DNA of 64,000 nucleotides from Rothia uropygialis (GTDB taxonomy: Bacteria; Actinomycetota; Actinomycetes; Actinomycetales; Micrococcaceae). Position 1 is the stretch's first letter. Each line of letters starts with the position of its first letter. A program made the position numbers and the translations under genes. The stretch is taken from NCBI RefSeq assembly GCF_004137765.1, contig NZ_NOIS01000002.1, forward strand, positions 1 through 64,000, read 5' to 3'. Below are positions 55,457-64,000 of this stretch, piece after piece. The notes under the pieces are model-generated. The model was not told where the DNA came from and did no database searches. It saw only the letters and a list, made by a program, of their open reading frames with translations.

Positions 55457-58198
55457 CTACGAGTCGCCACCGGCATTGCCGCTGGTTCCCGCATTGACGT
55501 CCAACAAATCGTATTTTTCGATCGCCTTGGAGGGCGCGTCCGCGTCCACCTCGCCACGTCGTGCAAGCATCTCTAGGGCACGGACCACCATCGAGTGCGC
55601 ATCGATGTGGAAGAAGCGGCGGGCACCGGCACGGGTGTCGGAGAACCCGAAACCGTCGGCCCCCAGGCTGGCAAATTCGTTCGGAACGAACTGGCGAATC
55701 TGGTCCGGAACCTCGGAGACGAAGTCGGACGACGCGACGATCGGGCCCACAGCTCCTTCGAGCTGTTGGGTCACGAACGGTACACGTTCCGGTGCGTCCG
55801 GGTTGAGCATCGATTCCCGTTCGGCCGCAAGACCATCACGACGCAACTCGTTCCAGGACGTCACGGACCACACATCGGCGGAAACGTTCCAGTCCTTCGC
55901 GAGGATCTCCTGCGCCTCAAGCGCCCACGGAACACCCACGCCGGATGCGAGCAATTGGGCCCGGGGGCCGTCGACCTCGGCGGGCTTGAGCAAGTAGATG
56001 CCCTTGACGATGCCCTCGACGTCGACGTCCTCCGGCTCAGCAGGCTGAACGATCGGCTCGTTGTACACCGTCAGGTAGTACATGACGTTGTGGTCTTCGT
56101 CGCCGGTACCGTACATGTGCTCGAGGCCGCGCTTGACGATGTGCGCGATCTCGTAGCCATACGCCGGATCGAAGTGGCGGACTGCCGGGTTGGTCGAGGC
56201 CAGAATGGGCGAGTGCCCGTCCATGTGCTGCAGTCCCTCGCCGGTCAAGGTCGTGCGACCAGCGGTCGCGCCCACGATGAACCCGCGGGAGAGCTGGTCG
56301 GCAGCGGCCCAGAAGGCGTCGCCTGAGCGTTGGAATCCGAACATCGAGTAGAAGATGTAGACCGGAACCATGGGGATGCCGTGGGTCGAGTACGAAGAGC
56401 CGACCGCAGTGAATGCGGCGGTTGCCCCGGCCTCGTTGATGCCCACGTGAAGAAGCTGCCCCTGCGCGGATTCCTTGTAGGCCAGCATCAACTCGCGGTC
56501 CACGGAGAGGTAGTTCTGCCCGTTCGGGTTGTAGATCTTGGATGTCGGGAAGAACGAATCCATGCCGAATGTGCGGGCCTCATCGGGAATGATCGGCACA
56601 ACGTGCTTGCCGAATTCCTTCTCTCGCATGAGGTCCTTGAGCAGGCGGACGAACGCCATGGTTGTGGCGGCCATCTGCTTTCCGGAGCCCTTCTTCGCGA
56701 CCGAGTAGGCCTTCTCCGAAGGCAAGACGAGCTCGCGCTGCGAGCCGTCACGGTACGGGATGAATCCGCCGAGCTCCTTGCGACGCTCGAGCATGTACTT
56801 GATCTCGGGCGAGTCCTTGCCCGGATGGTAGTACGGGGCTCCGTAGAGATCCTTTTCGAGTTCCTCATCGGAGATCGGAATGCGCAGACGGTCACGGAAG
56901 ACCTTGAGGTCTTCGAGCGTCAGCTTCTTCATCTGGTGCGTTGCGTTGCGTCCCTCGAAGTGACTTCCGAGGCCGTAGCCTTTCACGCCCTGTGCGAGGA
57001 TGACGGTCGGCCGCCCCTTGGTTTCCATGGCCTGCTTGTAGGCCGCGTACACCTTGCGGTAGTCGTGCGCGCCACGCTTGAGCGCCCAGATGTCTTCGTC
57101 GGACATGTCCGAAACCATCTCTTTGGTCTCGGGGGAGCGGCCGAAGAAGTGCTCGCGAATGAATCCACCGGATTCGGCCTTGTAGGTCTGGTAATCGCCG
57201 TCCAAGGTCTCGTTCATGATGCGAACGAGCTCACCGTTCTCGTCCTTGTCCAGCAGCTCGTCCCACTCGCGGCCCCACAGGACCTTGATGACGTGCCAGC
57301 CTGCGCCACGGAAGAAGGCTTCGAGTTCCTGAACGATCTTGCCGTTGCCGCGCACCGGGCCGTCGAGGCGCTGGAGGTTGCAGTTGACGACGAAGGTCAG
57401 ATTGTCGAGTTTGTCATTGGCGGCGAGCTGAAGAGCGCCGCGTGACTCCGGCTCGTCCATCTCGCCGTCGCCCAGGAAAGCCCAGACGTGCTGCTGCGAG
57501 GTGTCCTTGATGCCGCGGTTGTCAAGGTACTTATTGAACTGGGCCTGGTGAATCGCGTTGAGCGGTCCCAAGCCCATCGAAACGGTTGGGAACTGCCAGA
57601 AATCGTCCTTGCACCGGGGGTGCGGGTAGGACGGTAGGCCGTTTTCGCCTTTGGTCTTTTCCTGTCGGAACCCGTCGAGCTGTTCTTCGGTCAGACGGCC
57701 TTCGAGGTATGCGCGCGCATAATTGCCGGGCGAGGAGTGCCCCTGGAAATAGATCTGATCTCCGCCGCCCGGGTGATCCTGGCCGCGGAAGAAGTGGTTC
57801 AAGCCGACTTCGTACAGTGTGGCGACACCCGCGTAACTGGAGATGTGACCACCTACCCCGATTTCGGGGCGCTGCGCGCGGTGGACCATGACCGCAGCGT
57901 TCCAACGCATGAGGGCACGGTACCGGCGCTCGATTTCCTCGTCGCCGGGGAATTCGGGTTCCTGATCCACTGGGATCGTATTGACGTAGTCCGTGGTGGT
58001 GACGGTCGGGACCTGGATGCTCTTGGCACCAGCACGCTGGAGAAGGCGTCGAATGATGAACTGCGCACGTTCCGTGCCCTGTGCCTCGACCAAGGCATCG
58101 AATGCCTCGATCCATTCTGACGTCTCTTCGTGGTCCTGATCCGACAGGCCCAGGGTGAGGGCACTGAGGATGTGGTCATTCGTCTCTGAGGGAGCCAC
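55457..58198 (-). CDS. aceE: Pyruvate dehydrogenase E1 component (homodimeric AceE)
   Basis: 913 residues. ThDP-dependent transketolase-type: [22 protein letters not shown], the ThDP motif region [17 protein letters not shown]...[21 protein letters not shown], and the pyrimidine and C-terminal domains ([20 protein letters not shown]). Converts pyruvate to acetyl-CoA with lipoyl E2. GTG 58198 gives [17 protein letters not shown]; the length is normal. Transcribed toward fabD, opposite to the DUF3052 gene. Confidence 0.96.
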   Translation of the reverse strand: MAPSETNDHILSALTLGLSDQDHEETSEWIEAFDALVEAQGTERAQFIIRRLLQRAGAKSIQVPTVTTTDYVNTIPVDQEPEFPGDEEIERRYRALMRWNAAVMVHRAQRPEIGVGGHISSYAGVATLYEVGLNHFFRGQDHPGGGDQIYFQGHSSPGNYARAYLEGRLTEEQLDGFRQEKTKGENGLPSYPHPRCKDDFWQFPTVSMGLGPLNAIHQAQFNKYLDNRGIKDTSQQHVWAFLGDGEMDEPESRGALQLAANDKLDNLTFVVNCNLQRLDGPVRGNGKIVQELEAFFRGAGWHVIKVLWGREWDELLDKDENGELVRIMNETLDGDYQTYKAESGGFIREHFFGRSPETKEMVSDMSDEDIWALKRGAHDYRKVYAAYKQAMETKGRPTVILAQGVKGYGLGSHFEGRNATHQMKKLTLEDLKVFRDRLRIPISDEELEKDLYGAPYYHPGKDSPEIKYMLERRKELGGFIPYRDGSQRELVLPSEKAYSVAKKGSGKQMAATTMAFVRLLKDLMREKEFGKHVVPIIPDEARTFGMDSFFPTSKIYNPNGQNYLSVDRELMLAYKESAQGQLLHVGINEAGATAAFTAVGSSYSTHGIPMVPVYIFYSMFGFQRSGDAFWAAADQLSRGFIVGATAGRTTLTGEGLQHMDGHSPILASTNPAVRHFDPAYGYEIAHIVKRGLEHMYGTGDEDHNVMYYLTVYNEPIVQPAEPEDVDVEGIVKGIYLLKPAEVDGPRAQLLASGVGVPWALEAQEILAKDWNVSADVWSVTSWNELRRDGLAAERESMLNPDAPERVPFVTQQLEGAVGPIVASSDFVSEVPDQIRQFVPNEFASLGADGFGFSDTRAGARRFFHIDAHSMVVRALEMLARRGEVDADAPSKAIEKYDLLDVNAGTSGNAGGDS

Positions 58199-58548
58199 GT
58201 TGAACCTCTCTTTGTCGATGTGAGGAGAAAGCTCACATCCCGTGACGGGATGATAACGGCAGGCACACTCGACCCACCTGGGCTTTAGTCCTATGGTGTC
58301 ACAACTGTTCCGTCCAGGATGACTTTTGACGCCGATCGGCCCCGGCTTGGAGGGCAAAATGACCCTCCGATCCCCGTAGAATTGGGAAACTAGAATTTCA
58401 ACAGTGTTCGGGATCACCCACTGTCCGGTTCTACTTGATAGTGTAGGCAATCCAGTGTTGGCTTAGAGTCAACGCGATTGCGATGTAACCATCGCAAAGC
58501 TCGGTCCGGGGCATGTCCGGAGCGATCCAACATTCAGGAGGAAAATAC
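58199..58548. promoter_or_regulatory. 350-bp divergent region of aceE and the DUF3052 gene
   Basis: No gene seen. Near the DUF3052 start lies a small perfect hairpin, TTGCGATGtaacCATCGCAA (58478-58497), and an imperfect palindrome GTTGGCTtagAGTCAAC (58457-58473). These could be control sites of either gene. Confidence 0.4.
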
Positions 58549-58962
58549 GTGAGCGAGACCAAGACCGCCGGAGATCGTCCGGCTGTCCTGCTTGGTTTCA
58601 AGGATGGGGACCTCATCCAAGAGTTCGGATATGACGAGGACGTCGATTTCGCCCTGCGGGACGATCTGGAAGACGTCACCGGATCCGAGCTCCTCGACGA
58701 AGAAGACCAGGAAGTTGTGGACGCTGTTCTCTTCTGGTGGAGAGATGGCGAAGGTGACCTCGTGGACGCCCTTGTCGACTCGCTGACCACCCTGGACGAG
58801 GGCGGCGTTGTCTGGGTCATGACCCCCAAAGCGGGCCGGGACGGACATGTGCCACCCGCCGATATCCAGGAAGCGGCGCCGACGGCTGGCCTCAAGCTCA
58901 CCACGAGCGTGCAGGTCAGTGATGAGTGGTCCGCGACACGACTGGTAACGACTCGGTTCTGA
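58549..58962 (+). CDS. DUF3052 family protein
   Basis: 137 residues. AVLLGFKDGDLIQEFGYDED, DEEDQEVVDAVLFWWRDGEG, LDEGGVVWVMTPKAGRDGHV are characteristic of this conserved actinobacterial family of unknown function. GTG 58549 has the RBS AGGAGG. It is almost always next to aceE, divergently, as here. Confidence 0.88.
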   Translation: MSETKTAGDRPAVLLGFKDGDLIQEFGYDEDVDFALRDDLEDVTGSELLDEEDQEVVDAVLFWWRDGEGDLVDALVDSLTTLDEGGVVWVMTPKAGRDGHVPPADIQEAAPTAGLKLTTSVQVSDEWSATRLVTTRF

Positions 58963-59093
58963 GCGTCGAGCGGGTGTGTCCAACGCCACGGCGTTGAGGT
59001 CCCTCTCGAATTAACACCGATTCATCGGTTCATGTACTGTAATCAATCAGATCGGGTGCTGGCCGCTGTAAAAGTGGCCCACTCGATTGTCAA

Positions 59094-59166
59094 GGGTCTT
59101 TAGCTCAGCTGGTAGAGCGCCACGTTTACACCGTGGATGTCATCGGTTCGATCCCGGTAGGACCCA
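59094..59166 (+). tRNA. tRNA-Val (anticodon TAC)
   Basis: A 73-nt cloverleaf: acceptor GGGTCTT/AGGACCC, D arm GCTCAGCTGGTAGAGC, anticodon stem CCACG/CGTGG around TTTACAC, so the anticodon is TAC. T arm with GGTTCGATCCC. The CCA end is not encoded. Confidence 0.96.
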
Positions 59167-59178
59167 CCGACAGCACGA

Positions 59179-59208
59179 GGCCGGTTCCTTTCACTCAAGG
59201 AGCCGGCC
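59179..59208 (+). terminator. Terminator after tRNA-Val
   Basis: GGCCGGTTCCTT (59179-59190) pairs with AAGGAGCCGGCC (59197-59208), one mismatch; followed by TTCTGCG. Confidence 0.75.
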
Positions 59209-59352
59209 TTCTGCGTTGCTGTAGGGGAAGATCAGCTCACGGTGCCCCCACCGCGTCGTCATGTTCCGGTCATGTGTACGCCGTGTGCGATCCCGAAGCA
59301 GTTTTCGGGGTGCCCCTGCTCGTCAGCAACGTTTTGCGCGTAATCTGGACTC

Positions 59353-60882
59353 ATGGCAGTTGAAAGCACTTCTCCCCAAAAGTCCGAGGCAAATTCCGGC
59401 AAGGCGCAGATCGGTGTGACTGGTCTGGCGGTTATGGGCGCCAATCTGGCGCGCAACCTGGCCCGCAACGGTTACACCGTTGCGTTGCACAACCGCACCA
59501 CAGCCAAGACCGACGAACTGTTGGCCAAACACGGCGAGGACGGTCAGTTCATCCGGACCGAAACCCTGCAGGAATTGGTCGACTCTCTGGAGCGCCCAAG
59601 GCGGATCCTCATCATGGTCAAGGCCGGTGCGCCGGTTGACGCCGTGATCGAATCCTTGATCCCGTTGTTGGACGAGGACGACATCATCATCGACGGCGGA
59701 AACTCCTACTTCAAGGACACGATCCGACGCGAGAAGGAGTGCGCCGAACACGGCCTGCACTTCGTCGGTGTCGGAGTCTCCGGTGGCGAAGAAGGAGCTC
59801 TCAACGGACCGTCTATCATGCCGGGTGGCTCCAAGCAGTCCTATAAGTCTCTCGGTCCGATGCTCGAAAAGATTTCAGCCAAAGCTGACGACGGCGCCCC
59901 GTGCTGCGCGTGGATCGATACAGATGGCGCCGGTCATTTCGTCAAGATGGTGCACAACGGCATCGAATATGCCGATATGCAGGTTATCGGGGAGGCCTTT
60001 GATCTCCTCCGCTCCGTTGCCGGTCTCGAGCCCCAGGAGCAGGCCGAGGTCTTCCAGGAATGGAACAAGACCGATCTGAATTCGTACCTGATCGAGATCA
60101 CCTCAGAGGTGCTGTCCCAGGTGGACGAGAAGACCGGTAAACCGCTCGTGGACGTCATCGTCGACCAGGCGGGACAGAAGGGAACAGGTCGTTGGACCGT
60201 TCAGTCTGCTCTGGATCTCGGTTCCCCCGTGTCGGGGATCGCTGAATCAGTCTTCGCGCGTGCACTGTCTTCATCCAATCCCGCTGCGCGCGAAGAAGCG
60301 CAGGAGAAGTTGCCCGCGGGCCTGATCGCAGCAACTGGGGTCGCCAAGGGCGATCCCGAGTTCGTCGAAGATGTGCGCAAGGCTTTGTACGCTTCCAAGC
60401 TCGTTTCCTACGCCCAGGGCTTGGACATGCTCTCTTCCGCAGGCGAAGAATTCGGCTGGGACCTCAAGCTGGACACCATCGCGTCGCTGTGGAGGAACGG
60501 TTGCATCATCCGTGCCGAACTGCTTGCGGAGATCATGGAGGCGTACAAGGGAGACAACGCGCCGGTCAACATGTTGCTCGCTCCCGGGTTCCTGAGCACC
60601 CTCGAAGATCTGCTCCCGTCCTGGCGTCGTGTGGTCAGCAAGGCTACGGCCCTGGGCGTTCCCGTCCCGGTCTTCGCCTCGTCACTGTCCTATTACGACG
60701 GCCTCCGTCGGGACCGTCTTCCCGCCGCCTTGATCCAGGGACAACGGGACTTTTTCGGCGCTCACACGTATCAACGCGTCGACGAAGACGGAACCTTCCA
60801 CACGTTGTGGTCCGAGGACCGTTCAGAGGTCAGCAGCGCGGGCGAGAAGGCTCCTGCTCCCGTGGGCCGGCAGACCAAGTAG
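59353..60882 (+). CDS. gnd: 6-phosphogluconate dehydrogenase, decarboxylating
   Basis: 509 residues. QIGVTGLAVMGANLARNLAR (NADP-binding), GVSGGEEGALNGPSIMPGG, VKMVHNGIEYADMQ with the catalytic Lys, and a large C-terminal helical domain with the last-strand RDFFGAHTYQRVDEDG. Makes ribulose-5-phosphate and NADPH. The ATG lies 6 nt after a -10-like TAATCT, so it too may be leaderless. Terminator at 60905. Confidence 0.97.
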   Translation: MAVESTSPQKSEANSGKAQIGVTGLAVMGANLARNLARNGYTVALHNRTTAKTDELLAKHGEDGQFIRTETLQELVDSLERPRRILIMVKAGAPVDAVIESLIPLLDEDDIIIDGGNSYFKDTIRREKECAEHGLHFVGVGVSGGEEGALNGPSIMPGGSKQSYKSLGPMLEKISAKADDGAPCCAWIDTDGAGHFVKMVHNGIEYADMQVIGEAFDLLRSVAGLEPQEQAEVFQEWNKTDLNSYLIEITSEVLSQVDEKTGKPLVDVIVDQAGQKGTGRWTVQSALDLGSPVSGIAESVFARALSSSNPAAREEAQEKLPAGLIAATGVAKGDPEFVEDVRKALYASKLVSYAQGLDMLSSAGEEFGWDLKLDTIASLWRNGCIIRAELLAEIMEAYKGDNAPVNMLLAPGFLSTLEDLLPSWRRVVSKATALGVPVPVFASSLSYYDGLRRDRLPAALIQGQRDFFGAHTYQRVDEDGTFHTLWSEDRSEVSSAGEKAPAPVGRQTK

Positions 60883-60904
60883 TTCGCCCCGGTCATTGAC
60901 GAAG

Positions 60905-60936
60905 ACGCCCGCTCGCTGTGAATCGCGAGCGGGCGT
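60905..60936. terminator. Terminator between gnd and cysE
   Basis: ACGCCCGCTCGC (60905-60916) pairs with GCGAGCGGGCGT (60925-60936), followed by TTTTC. The genes converge, so it may serve both. Confidence 0.85.
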
Positions 60937-60957
60937 TTTCGTCAACAGAAGCAGACT

Positions 60958-61542
60958 TTAGATCCACATGGCCGGGTCGATGTAGGTCACCGGATCGACT
61001 AACGGCGCTTTCTTCTCCGGGGTCCGGGGACGTGCCTCGGCCGGAATTCCGGTGACGATCGATGAAGCGGGGGCGTCGTGCACGACGACGGCGTTGGCTC
61101 CGACCGCGGAATCGTCTCCGATCACAATCGGTCCAAGAACTTTGGCGCCCGCCCCGACCGTGACGCGATTCCCGAGTGTGGGATGCCTCTTGACCTTCTC
61201 CAGGGAACGGCCGCCAAGGGTCACTCCGTGGTAGAGCATGACGTCGTCTCCGATCTCGGTGGTTTCGCCGATCACGACGCCCATACCGTGGTCAATGAAG
61301 AAGCGTCGACCGATCGTTGCCCCCGGATGGATTTCGATCCCGGTGAGCCACCGGGTGAGCTGCGAGAGGGTGCGGGCCAGGGTGCGAAGTTCATTCTTCT
61401 GCCACAGCCGGTGAGTCACCCGGTGGATCCAAATGGCGTGAAGCCCCGAGTAATTGAGGACAATTTCAAGGTCCCCTCGCGCTGCGGGGTCGTGCGTGCG
61501 TGCTGTGGTCAGGTCTTCCCTGAGACGGCTGAGGAAACTCAC
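60958..61542 (-). CDS. cysE: Serine O-acetyltransferase
   Basis: 194 residues, the short form of Cys[60 protein letters not shown] and hexapeptide repeats ([19 protein letters not shown]). Makes O-acetylserine from serine and acetyl-CoA. GTG 61542 gives [10 protein letters not shown], the usual beginning. Downstream of cysK in the same direction, with a hairpin between. Confidence 0.94.
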   Translation of the reverse strand: MSFLSRLREDLTTARTHDPAARGDLEIVLNYSGLHAIWIHRVTHRLWQKNELRTLARTLSQLTRWLTGIEIHPGATIGRRFFIDHGMGVVIGETTEIGDDVMLYHGVTLGGRSLEKVKRHPTLGNRVTVGAGAKVLGPIVIGDDSAVGANAVVVHDAPASSIVTGIPAEARPRTPEKKAPLVDPVTYIDPAMWI

Positions 61543-61694
61543 GGTGTCGCTTTCATCGTGGGGAGCAGGCGCAGAGCAGGCTAGGGCACTCGGCTGCCGG
61601 CGAGGTACAGGTGTGATGCAGATGCTTCGTTGGGTTTCAACCGCTGATGCGCCGGCCCTATTCCCGCAATCGGGGAAGGAGGCCGAAATCAGAA

Positions 61695-61726
61695 CTGTGC
61701 CCACACGAATTCTCGCGTGGGCACAG
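61695..61726 (-). terminator. Hairpin between cysK and cysE
   Basis: CTGTGCCCACACGA (61695-61708) pairs with TCGCGTGGGCACAG (61713-61726), one mismatch. It may end the cysK transcript or lower cysE expression. Confidence 0.7.
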
Positions 61727-61752
61727 GCTGCGTACTGAAACGTGAGCGGTGA

Positions 61753-62688
61753 TCAGCCGCGGATGTCTTCGTACAGGACGGTCGAAATGTAACGCTCCGC
61801 GAAGTCGCACACCACGGTCACGATGAGTTTGCCTTCGTTCTCGGACTTCTTCGCCTCTTCCAATGCGGCCCAGACGTTGGCCCCGGAAGAGATGCCGCCG
61901 AGAATGCCTTCTTCTGCACCGAGCTGTCGGGCAACGCGGACAGCGTCGTCAAGGTTGACGTCGGTAACGGAGTCGTAGATCTCGCGATCCAGCGTCTCGG
62001 GGAGGAAATTGGCGCCGAGGCCTTGGATCTTGTGAGGGCCGGCCTTGCCTTCGGTCAGAAGCGGGGAATCGGACGGTTCTACCGCAACAATCTTGATATC
62101 CGGGTTCTGCTCCTTGAGGTATTTGCCCGCGCCGGAGATGGTTCCGCCGGTGCCAATGCCCGCAACGAACAGGTCGACCTCGCCATCGGTGGCATCCCAG
62201 ATCTCGGGTCCGGTCGTGTCGTAGTGAACCTGGGGATTCGCTTCGTTTTCGAACTGACGGGCCAGGACGGCGTTGTCGGAGTTCTCCACGATCTCGGCGG
62301 CCTTGTCAACGGCCCCGCGCATACCTTCGGCACCGGGGGTCAGGACAATTTCGGCGCCGTAGGCGCGTAACATCACGCGACGTTCAGTCGACATGGTCTC
62401 GGGCATGGTCAGAACAACCTTGTACCCCCGTGCGGCACCGACCATGGCCAAGGCAATGCCGGTGTTGCCGGAAGTGCCCTCGACGATGGTGCCACCCGGA
62501 CGAAGCTGGCCCGACTTCTCGGCGGCATCGATGATGGCCTTGCCGATGCGGTCCTTGACGGAATTTGCGGGGTTGTAGAACTCAAGTTTGACCGCTACGT
62601 TGCCGGGCAGGTCCTTGTCCAGCTGGTTGAGCTTGACCAATGGAGTCGCCCCAATGGCCTCGGTGACGTTGTCGAGAATTTTAGCCAT
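61753..62688 (-). CDS. cysK: Cysteine synthase (O-acetylserine sulfhydrylase)
   Basis: 311 residues. PLP Lys in PANSVKDRIGKA, TSGNTGIALA for the phosphate, GIGTGGTISGAGKYL and GGISSGANVWAALE. Uses the O-acetylserine made by CysE and sulfide to give cysteine. Start ATG with upstream AAAGGCGAC. No regulatory gene is near. Confidence 0.96.
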   Translation of the reverse strand: MAKILDNVTEAIGATPLVKLNQLDKDLPGNVAVKLEFYNPANSVKDRIGKAIIDAAEKSGQLRPGGTIVEGTSGNTGIALAMVGAARGYKVVLTMPETMSTERRVMLRAYGAEIVLTPGAEGMRGAVDKAAEIVENSDNAVLARQFENEANPQVHYDTTGPEIWDATDGEVDLFVAGIGTGGTISGAGKYLKEQNPDIKIVAVEPSDSPLLTEGKAGPHKIQGLGANFLPETLDREIYDSVTDVNLDDAVRVARQLGAEEGILGGISSGANVWAALEEAKKSENEGKLIVTVVCDFAERYISTVLYEDIRG

Positions 62689-62770
62689 GTTGTCGCCTTT
62701 CTAGAGCTGTAAAACGGCGTAAACGAGAAAGGTCCCGTACTGCTCACTACGGTAGTCCGTGCGTGCCGCC

Positions 62771-63298
62771 TTAGGCGGCTACGAGCCACATCTTGTAATA
62801 TTCCCTGGCTCGGCGGAGTTTGGGATCAATGATCACTTGGCAGTACCCGTTGTTGGGGTTCTCGCGCTCGAAGTCCTGATGAATGTCTTCGGCCGGGTGG
62901 AAAGTTTCCAGCGGCTCCAAAGTCGTGACGATCGGCCGGTCGAAGAGCTGTTGAGCCCGGTCGATCTGGCTCTGGAAGAATCTCTTCTCTGCTTCGTCCT
63001 TGTAGAACAGGGCCGAACGGTACTGAGTGCCGACGTCGTACCCTTGCCGGTTCAAGCTGGTGGGGTCGTGGGTCGTGAAGAACATGTCCATGATGACGTC
63101 TTCCGGAACCACGTTTTCGTCGAATCGGACTTGTATCGCCTCGGCATGACCGGAGCGGCCGCTGCAGACCTCTTCGTAGGTCGGGTGGGACGTATGACCT
63201 CCGGTGTATCCGCAGACCGAGGACTCCACTCCGCGAGTTCGTTGGTAAACGGCATCCAAGCACCAGAAACATCCGGCGGCTACGGTGAATTCTTTCAT
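62771..63298 (-). CDS. msrA: Peptide methionine sulfoxide reductase MsrA
   Basis: 175 residues from ATG 63298. GCFWCLDAVYQRTRGV has the catalytic Cys of the GCFWC motif; YTGGHTSHPTYEEVCSGRSGHAEAIQV and HDPTSLNRQGYDVGTQYRS follow. Reduces S-sulfoxide of methionine. An ATG at 63307 would add three residues. Confidence 0.95.
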   Translation of the reverse strand: MKEFTVAAGCFWCLDAVYQRTRGVESSVCGYTGGHTSHPTYEEVCSGRSGHAEAIQVRFDENVVPEDVIMDMFFTTHDPTSLNRQGYDVGTQYRSALFYKDEAEKRFFQSQIDRAQQLFDRPIVTTLEPLETFHPAEDIHQDFERENPNNGYCQVIIDPKLRRAREYYKMWLVAA

Positions 63299-63393
63299 GC
63301 GCTCCATTCTGGTCCTCCCGGAGCCGCGACGTCACCGGGGTTCGCTGTTGGGGGAGCCGTGGCAATGACTACGGCAATCCTTAGACTGGATCC

Positions 63394-64000
63394 ATGAAGA
63401 CTCCTCGCTTGAACGACGTCGTCCGCTCAGCTCATGAGCTCTGGCCAGTATCGCTTTCCGAAGGGTGGGACGCGAGTGGTCTGGTGAGCGGACGAGGAGA
63501 CCAGCTCGTCCGAAGAATTATGTTCGCGGTAGATGCCGTCCAAGCCACTGCGCGGGAAGCGGTCGGGGCCGAATGCCAATTGCTCCTGACCCACCACCCG
63601 TTGTTGCTCCGCGGCGCCCAATTTCTGCCGGCATCGAGCGACAAAGGCGCCGTGTTGCATACCTTGATCGAAGCTGGCTGCGGGCTTTTGGCGTCCCACA
63701 CGAACGCGGACAGTATGGCAGGAGGCGTCTCTGATGCGCTGATCACAGCCTGTGGGATCGACACCTCGGTTCCGTTGGGTGACCCTGAGTCTGAGACGGG
63801 GATCGGCCGGGTAGGTGACCTCCCGGAGGAAATCACGCTCGAGAGGTTGGGCCAGAGACTGTCCTCCACGCTGCTGCCGACCGCTGGGGGACTCCGAATC
63901 GCAGGTCCGAGGGACGGCGTCGTGCGCCGCGTTGCGGTGTGCGGTGGCGCGGGAGATTCGCTGTTCGACGAGGTCCGGAGCGCAGACGCCGACGTATACG
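63394..64000 (+). CDS. Nif3-like dinuclear metal centre protein, 3' end outside window
   Basis: About 202 residues present. LNDVVRSAHELWPVSLSEGWDASGL, LLTHHPLLLRGAQFLPAS with two metal-binding His, and LLASHTNADSMAGGVSDAL. These are the Nif3/DUF34 metal-site motifs. Function unsettled; annotated also as GTP cyclohydrolase 1 type 2. The ATG follows a TAGACT box by 6 nt, a leaderless layout. Confidence 0.92.
   Translation, partial: MKTPRLNDVVRSAHELWPVSLSEGWDASGLVSGRGDQLVRRIMFAVDAVQATAREAVGAECQLLLTHHPLLLRGAQFLPASSDKGAVLHTLIEAGCGLLASHTNADSMAGGVSDALITACGIDTSVPLGDPESETGIGRVGDLPEEITLERLGQRLSSTLLPTAGGLRIAGPRDGVVRRVAVCGGAGDSLFDEVRSADADVY

Overview
The window is chromosomal DNA of a high-GC Gram-positive bacterium, most probably a member of the Micrococcaceae (Micrococcus, Kocuria, Rothia, Nesterenkonia or a relative). 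This rests on the gene order smc-MFS-ftsY-amt-glnB-ffh, rpsP-KH-rimM-trmD-rplS-lepB-rnhB, yraN-comM-dprA-hemD-xerC and DUF3145/fabF-acpP-fabH-fabD-aceE, on many GTG starts and start/stop overlaps, and on a Micrococcus-type olefin cluster with fused oleB and oleC. The genus cannot be fixed from sequence alone.

Layout. (1) 1-16.2 kb: a very GC-rich accessory block of redox genes: short-chain dehydrogenases, two aldo/keto reductases, two tandem MmyB-type HTH regulators, the flavin transferase ApbE, two FMN_bind lipoproteins, two flavodoxins with Tat-lipoprotein signal peptides, a ferric-reductase-like membrane flavoprotein with a 30-residue membrane partner, two MFS exporters, a cupin, a carboxymuconolactone-decarboxylase-like protein and an alpha/beta hydrolase. 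(2) 16.3-19.4 kb: broken defence-type genes (AlbA-like, Abi_C), a toxin-antitoxin pair and a C-terminal stub of an Nei/Fpg DNA glycosylase, which probably marks an insertion edge. (3) 19.4-24.4 kb: oleD, oleBC, oleA for long-chain olefins. (4) 24.7-43.6 kb: conserved core (SMC, SRP pathway, ammonium uptake, a two-component system, ribosome and tRNA maturation, signal peptidases, RNase HII). (5) 43.6-45.5 kb: a small insertion with one NAD(P)-binding protein. (6) 45.5-64 kb: core again (yraN, comM, dprA, hemD, xerC; fatty-acid synthesis and aceE; a tRNA-Val; gnd; cysE/cysK; msrA; nif3).

Main result. The accessory block carries an unusual shared promoter. Eight sites fit ACTGnCAGT-TCCTCCCT (best) followed by a -10 box TAnnnT, with the palindrome start and the -10 start exactly 35 bp apart in every case and on both strands. 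Six of these promoters have their -10 box 6-7 nt before the start codon, so the transcripts should be leaderless. The regulated genes include both MmyB-type regulators, which are therefore likely to act on this motif and on themselves. The downstream genes look like an extracytosolic flavin electron-transfer system: ApbE flavinylates FMN_bind lipoproteins, flavodoxins are exported folded by Tat, and a membrane FAD/NAD(P) reductase supplies electrons.

Many accessory genes (both flavodoxins, reductase, hydrolase, Abi, AlbA-like, probably the toxin) are frameshifted, and most single-shift cases are repaired by adding one base. No frameshift is visible in the 40 kb of core genes. This means either decay of an acquired block or local sequencing under-calls; raw reads would decide.
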